Shown: in pieces, positions 15,301 through 22,518 of the stretch | Layout: each line of letters starts with the position of its first letter | Numbering within the stretch: the first letter of the stretch is position 1 | DNA from: Candidatus Poribacteria bacterium | GTDB taxonomy: Bacteria > Poribacteria > DTPJ01 > WJIO01 | Reading direction: 5' to 3' | DNA: 26,675 nt | NCBI GenBank assembly: GCA_014730235.1 | Contig: WJIO01000428.1 | Location: 1 to 26,675, forward strand | The notes under the pieces: generated by a model | The model's database searches: none | Seen by the model: only the letters and a program-made list of their open reading frames with translations | Told to the model about the DNA's origin: nothing | Position numbers and translations under genes: made by a program

Positions 15301-16724
15301 TAATCATTAACGGTCATATTAATTCCTCAGCCGCTGTAGGTGATATTGATAATGATCTGCAACCAGAGGTTATATTCAGTTCTGAAAATGGTATGATATA
15401 TGTGTTCCAATCCGATGGAAGATACAAAAACGGTTGGCCGGTGCGTATTGGTTCATCTATCAAAACATCACCATCTGTAGGTGATCTGGACGGCGATGGT
15501 GATCTGGAAATAATACAAGCCGATGACCGTCAACATGGTCGAGTCTACGTCTATAACTATAGCGGTAATATTCTGGATGGTTGGCCCGTCAACGTATGGG
15601 AAAAGATTGATTCATCCCCGGTTCTGGGTGATGTTGATGGCGATAAAACCACACTGGAAACTGTCTTTGTAACACAACATGGCTCTATATATGTAATCAG
15701 AAACGACGGCTCTATTATGGAAAATTGGCCTGTATCAATTATGAATACAATTACCTCATCACCATCACTGGGAGATATAGATGGTGACGGTGAGACAGAG
15801 ATTATAACGTCGTCGAAATATGGTTATGAAGGCCTTGTATATGCCTTTGATAACAGCGGTAATAGGCTTGATTCAAGATGGCCCCTCTACACACAGGGCG
15901 GCATAATCAATTCTTCCCCAGCCCTGGGAGATCTGGATGGTGATGGTGATATTGAAATAGTGGTCGGCTCCAGCCGAACAGCCAGTGACACAGGCGGTTA
16001 TATACACGCATGGGATTTAAGTGGTCGTCCAGACAAAGCAAATATTGTCTGGGGAGGGTTCCGTCATGATCATATGAATAGTGGATTTGCCAGCGACATG
16101 GTTCCCCCTTCCTTTGTTATAGTGCCTTTACAAAATTCCGCATTAAGAAACTACGTTAATATTTACATAGTATCATCCGAAAATTTACTCTCAAATCCCG
16201 AGATCAGTATCTATTTTCAAACAGAAGGTAATTCAGAAAAGCAGACTATACTGAATTCTTTGCCCTTGAATTATCTTGATCCCGAATCAGGAACATACAG
16301 CATAAATTTCAATATAGTTCAGGATGGTAATTATACATTCACTGTTGCAGGTGTGGACACAAGCGAAAATTCCGGAAGCTCTACCAGAACTTTAACCCTA
16401 AAAACAGGTGATGAAGAAGATTTAGCTCCTGAAAATAACAGACTTCTGGCTAATTATCCAAACCCATTTAATCCCGGTACCTGGATACCATATGAATTAA
16501 ATCAGAACTCAGATGTAACTATAGAGATATATAACAACTTCGGACAATTAATAAGGTTTTTTGATCTCGGTTATAAATCTGCCGGATTCTATTTAACAAA
16601 AGAAAATGCGGTATATTGGGATGGCAAAACTGAATTAATGGAAGAAGCGGCTGCGGGAGTATATTTTTATGTTATGAAGGCAGGGGATTTTACAAGTATT
16701 AGAAAGATGCTCCTGGTAAAGTAA
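12360..16724 (+). CDS. Secreted S8 subtilase with Fn3, FG-GAP repeats and sorting domain
   Basis: The 1454-residue protein has a signal peptide (1-24, before DSYTS). The S8 domain spans about 140-630, with Asp153 (VIDQGVD), His214 (SHGTHIAS) and Ser576 (GTSMSSPHVAG) as the triad. A beta-rich insert of about 180 residues lies between His and Ser, as in some large subtilases. Two Fn3-like domains follow (about 635-725 and 735-825). Eight FG-GAP-like repeats (about 836-1240) have DxDGDG-type calcium loops and GWPV strands and likely form a propeller. A C-terminal domain (1361-1454, from NYPNPFNPGTW to RKMLLVK) resembles FlgD-like or type IX sorting domains. It is probably a surface or extracellular protease. 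TTG is the start: GAAGGA precedes it by about nine bases. Confidence 0.9.
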   Translation: MYSRKFAALFLFITIISFQSLCHADSYTSLQKLDPVLKKFVIKDPTPAVLSAPAVRSGQDDYFNAIIKFNGSPTYLGHYGVNIRTIIGNFATADIPINSIRELIKIPEIIHIQVSRRMMPKLLDKSVPDTRSDQVWQSNPAYTGKGVIVGVIDQGVDWSHPDLRNEDGSSRILYLWDQTMNLSGRYPRDFGYGTEWTKEQIDKGQCKSMDATSHGTHIASTMAGNSRGKNNFNGVAPEADIIVVKTSYFDDADVIDAANYIFLKADEMGKPAVINMSFGSQWGPHDGTSFLDQALNEFLYESGRAIVASAGNDGGSPIHVGTNSLRRNVGENYPWTAIQPSIGTQSILIQIWYKPEDDLSVRVLLPENNKGDLSDLDIGWVGEEQYQEFKVSRGPLNGAQVLIDTTLMASPFLYPNFNGIYIHINTDDNLNIPLDDYIYAIEYDGPGLKIDAYLVWQGYFINKLPDSISHPNESFLLSGDGNKTIISPSSASQIISVGSYITRSEWIDYENRIRDENLIVGNLSAFSSRGPLLDGSRKPDITGPGEMIVAAFSSDSWNTSKRIYKNGEYISWRGTSMSSPHVAGAIALLYEQNPELTSGQVKNILNRTALDQGPAGWDKAWGYGKLDTLAAIGIPARPRNFRLNIDDGAVTVRWTVNKESDIAGYKINIEYTKEDNEIVKETLEIAHPVSSYRISELPKDAQIFISMTAYDSDGNESPVTDRLYVILDELTDDNTPPQQPQDLTVISINKALEFSWSANKEHDLSRYKIYYGKNPGEYENNIFVGKSDSYRLENLENNVRYYAAVSAVDTSGNESDMSKEVSSVPRLSPQTTMRYQSGWPVSVNHDLYSSPVLYDVDNDGRLETIISSRDGKIHLVRYNGKYLSGWPKSLSSSSVLTPSIGDVNGDGDIDIIAASSNTLYVWDIRGRLLTGWPVNFENIIISSPALVDLNSDGDLDIVISLKMGAIYAFDGYGRTLDGWPIIINGHINSSAAVGDIDNDLQPEVIFSSENGMIYVFQSDGRYKNGWPVRIGSSIKTSPSVGDLDGDGDLEIIQADDRQHGRVYVYNYSGNILDGWPVNVWEKIDSSPVLGDVDGDKTTLETVFVTQHGSIYVIRNDGSIMENWPVSIMNTITSSPSLGDIDGDGETEIITSSKYGYEGLVYAFDNSGNRLDSRWPLYTQGGIINSSPALGDLDGDGDIEIVVGSSRTASDTGGYIHAWDLSGRPDKANIVWGGFRHDHMNSGFASDMVPPSFVIVPLQNSALRNYVNIYIVSSENLLSNPEISIYFQTEGNSEKQTILNSLPLNYLDPESGTYSINFNIVQDGNYTFTVAGVDTSENSGSSTRTLTLKTGDEEDLAPENNRLLANYPNPFNPGTWIPYELNQNSDVTIEIYNNFGQLIRFFDLGYKSAGFYLTKENAVYWDGKTELMEEAAAGVYFYVMKAGDFTSIRKMLLVK

Positions 16725-16749
16725 ACCGGGGGTATCTCACTAAAAAATT

Positions 16750-16865
16750 AGGTTCTTTCGGGTTTAGAGATAAGAAACTTCTTTATACTGTCATTCCTGC
16801 GAAAGCAGGAATGACTAGATTAGAGAATTTTTAATTATAACCACATTAAACTCGGAAGAGCCAAA
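16750..16865 (-). mobile_element. MITE-like family copy B
   Basis: Read on the minus strand, it starts TTTGGCTCTTCCGAGTTTAA and ends ACCCGAAAGAACCTAA, like copy C. The centre is an 11 bp perfect stem, GTCATTCCTGC with its complement, closed by a GAAA tetraloop (16790-16815). It lies about 25 bases after the subtilase stop and may act as a 3' hairpin on that message. Relative to copy C it lacks about seven bases near one end. Confidence 0.7.
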
Positions 16866-16965
16866 AATTATAAAGCTTGAAAATATAACATAGTGTGTTT
16901 TTGGGGGAATATGCTATCTAATACCAATGGAGATATTCCCGATAATTTTGAAAGAAGCTCAAGTT

Positions 16966-18039
16966 ATGAAAAGACAGTTTAATACCGATTGTGAAGGTCC
17001 TATAACCAAAAACGACAACGCCTTTGAAATAGCTCAGAAGTTTATACCTCATGGTGATAAATTTTTTACGAAGCTGAGTAAATACGATGACTTTCTGGCC
17101 GATATAGTCAGGAAACCTGGATATAAAGCCGGTGATACTCTAAGGCTTATTTTGCCCTTTTTTAAAGCTTATGGTCTCACTGATAAGGACATCAGAGATT
17201 TTTCCCTGAGGAACATACTTCTGGTTCCAGAAGCTCATAATACAATAAATTACATCAGTAGTATAATGCCATCCTTTATAATCAGCACCAGCTACTGTCC
17301 ATATATCAATGCTTTGTGTGATTTAATAGGATTTCCTTATGAAAATGCATACTGCACCAAATTAAATATGGATGTCTGTGTCATAGATGATGAGGAAATT
17401 TATTACCTTAGAAAGCTTTATGATGAGATTATAGATTTACCTTCAATTGTACTTCCGTCCAAAGCCATAAGCAAGTCAGAACTGAGTGAAGACACAACAA
17501 TATGTATAGATCATCTGGATGAAATATTCTGGGATATATTACCACAGACACAGGCAGGAAAACTACTGGAAATCGTGAATCCTGTTGGGGGGTTCGAGAA
17601 AGCCCAGGCCATAAAAAACAGCTGTTCAAAAACAGGCCTTACACCCGGCGATGTCTTATATATTGGTGACAGCATTACTGATACTGAAGCAATGAAGCTT
17701 GTCAGGGAATCAGGTGGTTTAGCTGTGGCCTTTAATGGAAACCGTTACGCCATAGAATCGGCTCAGATAGCTTGTACTTCATCGGATACCCGGATAATAT
17801 CTCTGCTTGCTTCTGCTTTTGAATCCGGGGGTGTTGATGCTGTTTTTTCTATTGCTTCAGGATGGATGACGAATCCCGATAAGAATAATCTCATAGAAAA
17901 AATATGTGGCAGATCAATGCCGGTTTCTAATGATGTAAGATTATATATAACTGCTGAATCCAGTATAGATGAAGTAATATCATTCAGTGAAGATTTTCGT
18001 AAAACTGTAAGGGGTAAAGCTATTGGGAAATTAGGCTGA
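16966..18039 (+). CDS. HAD-superfamily hydrolase-like protein (COG4030 type)
   Basis: The 357-residue protein begins MKRQFNTDCEGPI, in which Asp8 is the predicted nucleophile of HAD motif I. GDSITDTEA (Asp235, Asp239) is motif IV, which binds magnesium. FIISTSYCPY (about 105) is a candidate motif II. The N-terminal run NTDCEGPITKNDNAFE and YDDFLADIVRKPGYKAGD is characteristic of the COG4030 group, sometimes named energy-converting hydrogenase subunit R after archaeal members. No hydrogenase genes are near, so that name should not be read as function. The ATG at 16966 is preferred over 16927, because the family starts at the KRxFNTDCEGP stretch and AAAGAAG precedes it. It heads a packed run of five genes. 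Confidence 0.7.
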   Translation: MKRQFNTDCEGPITKNDNAFEIAQKFIPHGDKFFTKLSKYDDFLADIVRKPGYKAGDTLRLILPFFKAYGLTDKDIRDFSLRNILLVPEAHNTINYISSIMPSFIISTSYCPYINALCDLIGFPYENAYCTKLNMDVCVIDDEEIYYLRKLYDEIIDLPSIVLPSKAISKSELSEDTTICIDHLDEIFWDILPQTQAGKLLEIVNPVGGFEKAQAIKNSCSKTGLTPGDVLYIGDSITDTEAMKLVRESGGLAVAFNGNRYAIESAQIACTSSDTRIISLLASAFESGGVDAVFSIASGWMTNPDKNNLIEKICGRSMPVSNDVRLYITAESSIDEVISFSEDFRKTVRGKAIGKLG

Positions 18040-18112
18040 TAACACTTGAAATATGATCAATGCTATGAGATAATGATATTTGTTTTTCAATTTACACCGG
18101 AGAGAAGTAAAT

Positions 18113-18451
18113 ATGAATAACAAGATGGCAAATACCGTTGTAGAAGTATGCAACGAATTACCCTTTGTCAATTGGGATCGATTTATAGACTGTGGTAGTT
18201 CCGTATTAGTTTTTGGATGGATAGACAGAGATCAGGATAATTATAAAGATTTTATAACAGTTGAAATCTTCCGTCGGGGACATGTAGAATTTACCACGTC
18301 TTCAGCAAAATACAGCCAGAAGATATCCGATATATATGTTAAACACGGTCGTCTTTTTCCGGGAACTCATTTACCATGTCAAAGATTTGAAGACTATGAC
18401 CAACTTGCTGATGTAAATAATGTTATCAGGATACGAAATAGGCAAGACTAA
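18113..18451 (+). CDS. Small soluble protein of unknown function
   Basis: The 112-residue product has no signal peptide or membrane segment. It shows LPFVNWDRFIDCGSSVLVFGWIDRDQD, mixed alpha/beta stretches and an EIFRRGHVEFTTSSAKYS segment; I recognise no family. The start at 18113 has GGAGAGAAG a few bases upstream; a longer frame from a TTG at 18080 has no such site. It lies 73 bases after the HAD-like gene and 25 before the outer-membrane barrel gene, and probably shares their transcript. Confidence 0.6.
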   Translation: MNNKMANTVVEVCNELPFVNWDRFIDCGSSVLVFGWIDRDQDNYKDFITVEIFRRGHVEFTTSSAKYSQKISDIYVKHGRLFPGTHLPCQRFEDYDQLADVNNVIRIRNRQD

Positions 18452-18476
18452 ATTTTATATTTCGTGGGGGATTTTC

Positions 18477-19559
18477 ATGAAGACTGCTAAATTTTCCATC
18501 ACAATTCTAATGATTCTTTTTGCCGGTATAGCCCAAGCCCAGGAAACCTCTGAAGCTATTGATTTCTTTATGTATGGAAGACTTCAGGAATCCCTTATAA
18601 GAGATTACTATCAGTTTGACGATCCAGGTTCTTTAAGATTGGAATACTGGTATGAAAATTGGGCAAACAGCGATTATCATTCTTCAGAATATAAAGACCA
18701 TCTGCATATAGAAGGAAGGATACCATTATACAGGCGTGGAATTTTCATGCTGGATCTGCCTTTGCAGTATGATCTTATACCTGTATGGGCGGAAAAGGAC
18801 CGGACATTATTCGGTAAAAATCTCAGTTTCTTGAATATAGAGATCCTTACTCGATGGACTATAGCTCAAGGGCTTAAATCAATGTTAAGCATTGGCTATA
18901 ATGTAAAAGGTGATGGTGAAAAATTCGGTACATCGGAGGGAAGAAAAATATCTCTGCTGAGAGGTTCTCTTTCTTACGAACCCGCTAATTATTTATCTAT
19001 GGCGGCAGGAATAGACCTGGACAGATACTTCTATGACACTGATGAAAATCCCGGTTCGTATGAATTATCAGATCGTCTTTATTTTCTGCCTATTGCCATG
19101 ATAAACTGGCATCCGGGAAATAACTTTTTGCTGATGTTGGGTTATCCTTATTCCGGTTTGCACCTATCTTATGAAGATATTATAAAGACGGAATTAAGAG
19201 CATCTTTACATCAGAATATAGATTTTGGTATAAGGGTTAAACCTGTTGAAAGACTTAATATTGTTCTTCGTTTTCTTTACAGACCATATTACGGTGTCCC
19301 TGTAGAAGGTTATGATCTCTACCAGAACATATGGTTAGGAGATCAGCTTGAATTTACCGAAAAAAGCTTTGTTTTGGAGATCGGAAGGGAACTCAACCCC
19401 GCCGCCCTGGCATCTATCGGTATTCGCTACACACCCGAGGATGAAATAGAGATTAAAGACAAAGAAAATAATGAAATATGGAAGACCGATATAAATTCCC
19501 GTCTAGCCTTTGGGGTAACTTTTACAGTGGATTTAAATGCCCTTATTATGAAACAGTAA
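18477..19559 (+). CDS. Outer-membrane beta-barrel protein, DUF6268-like
   Basis: The 360-residue product has a clear signal peptide (MKTAKFSITILMILFAGIAQA, cleaved before QETSEA). The mature part is rich in alternating hydrophobic and polar beta strands with aromatic belts (RLYFLPIAMINWHPGN, NIVLRFLYRPYYGV) and ends in strand-like FGVTFTVDLNALIMKQ. This fits an outer-membrane barrel of about a dozen strands. The block RIPLYRRGIFMLDLPLQYDL recalls DUF6268 proteins, but I hold that family name loosely. GTGGGGG lies just upstream of the ATG. A longer frame from 18420 overlaps the previous gene and would bury the signal peptide. Confidence 0.65.
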   Translation: MKTAKFSITILMILFAGIAQAQETSEAIDFFMYGRLQESLIRDYYQFDDPGSLRLEYWYENWANSDYHSSEYKDHLHIEGRIPLYRRGIFMLDLPLQYDLIPVWAEKDRTLFGKNLSFLNIEILTRWTIAQGLKSMLSIGYNVKGDGEKFGTSEGRKISLLRGSLSYEPANYLSMAAGIDLDRYFYDTDENPGSYELSDRLYFLPIAMINWHPGNNFLLMLGYPYSGLHLSYEDIIKTELRASLHQNIDFGIRVKPVERLNIVLRFLYRPYYGVPVEGYDLYQNIWLGDQLEFTEKSFVLEIGRELNPAALASIGIRYTPEDEIEIKDKENNEIWKTDINSRLAFGVTFTVDLNALIMKQ

Positions 19560-19589
19560 CAGCTTCCTGCCTTAATTACATGAAAAAAT

Positions 19590-21011
19590 ATGAATTATAA
19601 AAGATGTGTTATACTACTTTTCGACGGAGCAAGGTATGACGTTTTTAAAGATTTGCTTCATAGCGACAGATTACCAAACATACAAAGATATTTAGTAAAT
19701 AACGGCAGTTTCCTTAAAGGTTATTCCAGCCTATGCACCACCACAGGTCCTGCCCATATCCCTTTCATATACGGAATTTATCCCGGCACAGCCAACGTTC
19801 CGGGAATAAGATGGTTCGATAAAGCAAATATTAAAACCAGGTTTTTCATGAAAACCGGTTTGCGGTCATATGTAGGCCCCGGCTCTTATTATATGGGACA
19901 TGACGTTTCCAATGAATATAAACCCCTGTATGAGTATTTCACTAAGCCAGTAGGCATATTCAGTTCTCTGGATAAAAATCACAACATAAAAATAATAGGT
20001 CACAAAAGACACAGAATACAAAAAGCCTTATATTACATATATGCCCATTATACCCACAGATGGGGATCCGTTGATAAGGCAGCATGTCGTTCAGTCAGAA
20101 AATACCTGAATCGCGGCGTCGATTTTGTATTCAGCGTTTTTCCCGGAATAGACGAGATAACCCACCTCAATCATCCCCTGCATCAAAAAACTCTGGAACA
20201 GTATCAGGTTTTGGATAAATTCGTAGGCAATATGTTTAATGACCTGAAAAACGAAGGTGAAGAGGATACTTTGATATTTATGGTGAGTGATCACGGTCTT
20301 TCCCAGACTCATAAACATATCTCAGTTGTGGAGCTATCAAAAAAAGAAGGTTATAGTCCTGTATATTATCCCAGGATATTCAACAATAAATACGACATAG
20401 CCATAATGGAAAGCGGGAACGCTATGGCCTTTATATATTTTATGAAACCAGTAAGAGACAAGCCTGCTTTTTATGATGAAATTATTAGTATTGACAAAAA
20501 TAAGATATTTATAGAAAAGATACTTGATCAGGATGGTATCGATATTATAGCTTACAGGCTGGAAAAATCAAAAATCTGTGTAAGAAATAAACATGGACAA
20601 CTGGAGATTACCTACAAAGATGACGGAAATTTATCATTGAACCCCAAAGGATTTAATCCTTTGGGGTTCAATGTAAATAAAGAAAATTTATCTTTAAAAG
20701 ATTCCTTATCAATTACCCGGAAAACCCTGTATCCCGATTCCATAATCCAGCTAAAACAGCTATTCAATTCAGAGCGTACCGGCGATGTTGTAGTTTTTGC
20801 CAAATTGGGTTACGATCTAAGGGATAAGCATGAATGGCCTGAACACAAAAGCTCTCATGGTTCACCACTAAAAGCCCATATGGAAGTTCCTATATGCACC
20901 AACCTTAATTTAAAATCCGGTTCATGCAGGATTGTAGACATATTTCCTACTGTTCTTCAGCAATTTAACAGAAAAATTCCTGAAAATATAGATGGCAATG
21001 CAATAGAATGA
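19590..21011 (+). CDS. Alkaline phosphatase superfamily phosphodiesterase-like protein
   Basis: The 473-residue protein shows the metal- and nucleophile-site pattern of the type I phosphodiesterase/nucleotide pyrophosphatase group. Asp12 is in LLFDGARYD, Thr52 in TTTGPAH is the likely nucleophile, Asp188 and His192 are in GIDEITH, Asp234-His235 in VSDHGL, and His423 in SSHGSP. All key sites are present. There is no signal peptide, so the enzyme is likely cytoplasmic. Substrates in the superfamily include phosphoesters of lipids, sugars and nucleotides; the one here is unknown. Its stop overlaps the start of a DedA/VTT membrane protein by 4 bases, which suggests a lipid-phosphate role. An in-frame 39 bp palindrome is inserted near residue 350. 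No ribosome-binding site is obvious for the ATG. Confidence 0.8.
   Translation: MNYKRCVILLFDGARYDVFKDLLHSDRLPNIQRYLVNNGSFLKGYSSLCTTTGPAHIPFIYGIYPGTANVPGIRWFDKANIKTRFFMKTGLRSYVGPGSYYMGHDVSNEYKPLYEYFTKPVGIFSSLDKNHNIKIIGHKRHRIQKALYYIYAHYTHRWGSVDKAACRSVRKYLNRGVDFVFSVFPGIDEITHLNHPLHQKTLEQYQVLDKFVGNMFNDLKNEGEEDTLIFMVSDHGLSQTHKHISVVELSKKEGYSPVYYPRIFNNKYDIAIMESGNAMAFIYFMKPVRDKPAFYDEIISIDKNKIFIEKILDQDGIDIIAYRLEKSKICVRNKHGQLEITYKDDGNLSLNPKGFNPLGFNVNKENLSLKDSLSITRKTLYPDSIIQLKQLFNSERTGDVVVFAKLGYDLRDKHEWPEHKSSHGSPLKAHMEVPICTNLNLKSGSCRIVDIFPTVLQQFNRKIPENIDGNAIE
20635..20673. repeat. 39 bp near-perfect palindrome inside the phosphatase gene
   Basis: CATTGAACCCCAAAGGATT (20635-20653) is followed by one T and then its exact complement to 20673. 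The sequence is in frame and adds LNPKGFNPLGFN to the protein. It lies in a loop region between conserved blocks. Confidence 0.8.
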
Positions 21012-21643
21012 AAACTCAAGCATCGGATTCATCAATTATATTAAAAATGCTGATTGGTTGCGGTGTTGTTTTTGTTTCTATGACGTTTTTCATATTTGCT
21101 TTTTTCCGGCAGCGTTTTCTGGATTTATGGTTTTACTTTGTCTATATGACTATCGCCTGTACCATATTACCCCTTCCTACCCCCCAGATAGTAATGGATT
21201 ATGGACAGCGATTTGGCCCAATTACCGGTGCAATGATAGCTGGTATTGGATCATGTATCTCCGTAACTATTGATTATATGCTGGTAATACTGGCCTTTCG
21301 ATATGACAGAATCGCAAAAGTAAAGACAACAAAAATTTACAGGTATCTGGAGAACCTTTTCCGGAAAAGCGCATTTATAACCCTTTTCATAGGATCTTTT
21401 ACCCCTATTCCTTTTGAACCTATTAAGCTCATGGCCTGTGCCATAGGGTATAATATAACCAAATATCTATTATCTATTTTCTTAGGACGTACAACTCGAT
21501 ATTACCTCTTGGGTTTGCTTCAAAAACAATTGCTGATTCCCAGACTATATCTTTATAGCAGTATTATCGTAATCGTGCTGATAGAAGTATTAAGAAGATT
21601 AGTAACAAAATATGTTCAGAATTATAAACGAAAGAAATTATGA
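21008..21643 (+). CDS. DedA/VTT-family membrane protein
   Basis: The 211-residue protein has about five hydrophobic segments. Between them is the amphipathic, re-entrant-type region of the VTT (DedA/SNARE-associated) domain, with FGPITGAMIAGIGS (about 70-83) and GSFTPIPFEPIKLMACAIGY (about 129-148), followed by LGRTTRYYLLG. Bacterial DedA proteins act in lipid or undecaprenyl-phosphate movement across the inner membrane. The acidic, prolyl loop EP is as expected for the group. Its ATG overlaps the phosphatase stop (ATGA), so the two are translationally coupled. It is the last gene of the run; a 10 bp inverted repeat (21668-21698) lies after its stop. Confidence 0.8.
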   Translation: MKTQASDSSIILKMLIGCGVVFVSMTFFIFAFFRQRFLDLWFYFVYMTIACTILPLPTPQIVMDYGQRFGPITGAMIAGIGSCISVTIDYMLVILAFRYDRIAKVKTTKIYRYLENLFRKSAFITLFIGSFTPIPFEPIKLMACAIGYNITKYLLSIFLGRTTRYYLLGLLQKQLLIPRLYLYSSIIVIVLIEVLRRLVTKYVQNYKRKKL

Positions 21644-21667
21644 TAAAACTAATACATAGTTGACTAA

Positions 21668-21698
21668 TAACATTGATGTTGATAATATATCAATGTTA
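21668..21698. repeat. Stem-loop after the DedA-like gene
   Basis: TAACATTGAT (21668-21677) pairs with ATCAATGTTA (21689-21698) around an 11-base loop, 25 bases after the stop. It has no T-run after it, so it is at best a weak terminator or an operator for the next gene. Confidence 0.35.
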
Positions 21699-21753
21699 CA
21701 GGAATTAAATAATCCTTAATCAATTATAAACGTCTCAGTTAAAGGTAGTATAG

Positions 21754-22518
21754 ATGAAAACAAAAATGGATTATGAAGATATTCGCAAATCACCATTTAT
21801 AACATGGCTTGCAGAAGTCTATAAACGCTCGGAAAGGAAAGAAAAAGTTATTGGAATAGAGCTTGGAGTATTCAAAGCTGCCCATGCTGAATATATAATG
21901 GAATCTATTGACATAGAAAAGCTTTACCTCATTGATCCCTATGAAGCAGGATACGAGGGTGAAATAGCGGATGACATACCTGAAGCCAGAGACTTTGCAG
22001 CCAAACGCATGTCCAAATATGGTGAGAGAATTCAGTGGATGTATAACGACGGTAATGAGGCTTTAAAGAAGCTGGCAGTAAAAGGTGTAAAAGCCGATTT
22101 CATATATATTGATGGTAAACATGATTACACGTCATCCCTTTCCAATATAAATCATGCTGTTGCTCTTGTAAAAGACAAGGGATTTGTTGCAGGACATGAT
22201 TACCTTATACGTAGTAATCCACCTATTGAAGTGAAAAAGGCCGTTGATGATTTTCTAAAGGATAAACCTTATAAGTTCTTCACAGCAGGTTCACCTATAC
22301 CCGATTGGTGGTTTAGAATTTCAAGAAATCTCTGGATGAGAGAAAAAACAAGAATAATGCTTGGGATATTGGCAGAAAAAGATATGAGTTATCTATTACA
22401 AAGAGCAATGATTAATAATGGAAACGATGGCCAGGGTGTAATGCTGGATTTAATGTTCTATCTGGATAACTGGTTTAACCATGATAACGAAGAGAAAACA
22501 ATCGAAGGTAAATGTTGA
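21754..22518 (+). CDS. Class I SAM-dependent methyltransferase
   Basis: The 254-residue protein carries a Methyltransf_24-like Rossmann core. KVIGIELGVFKAAH (about 32-45) is the SAM-binding motif I, LYLIDPY holds the acidic motif II, and ADFIYIDGKHDYTSS with GFVAGHDY covers the later motifs. Members act on sugars, lipids or small molecules; the substrate is unknown. About 60 C-terminal residues are helical and not typical of the core. AAAGGTAG lies upstream of the ATG. The last 38 bases overlap the next gene in another frame. Confidence 0.8.
   Translation: MKTKMDYEDIRKSPFITWLAEVYKRSERKEKVIGIELGVFKAAHAEYIMESIDIEKLYLIDPYEAGYEGEIADDIPEARDFAAKRMSKYGERIQWMYNDGNEALKKLAVKGVKADFIYIDGKHDYTSSLSNINHAVALVKDKGFVAGHDYLIRSNPPIEVKKAVDDFLKDKPYKFFTAGSPIPDWWFRISRNLWMREKTRIMLGILAEKDMSYLLQRAMINNGNDGQGVMLDLMFYLDNWFNHDNEEKTIEGKC

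Noticed and set aside
16790-16815. MITE hairpin as a dedicated terminator of the subtilase gene
   Set aside because: The stem is strong but is not followed by a T-run on the plus strand, and the same hairpin occurs in a promoter gap elsewhere.
16966-18039. Hydrogenase subunit function for the HAD-like protein
   Set aside because: The family name comes from archaeal gene neighbourhoods; no hydrogenase gene lies near and the motifs are those of a HAD hydrolase.
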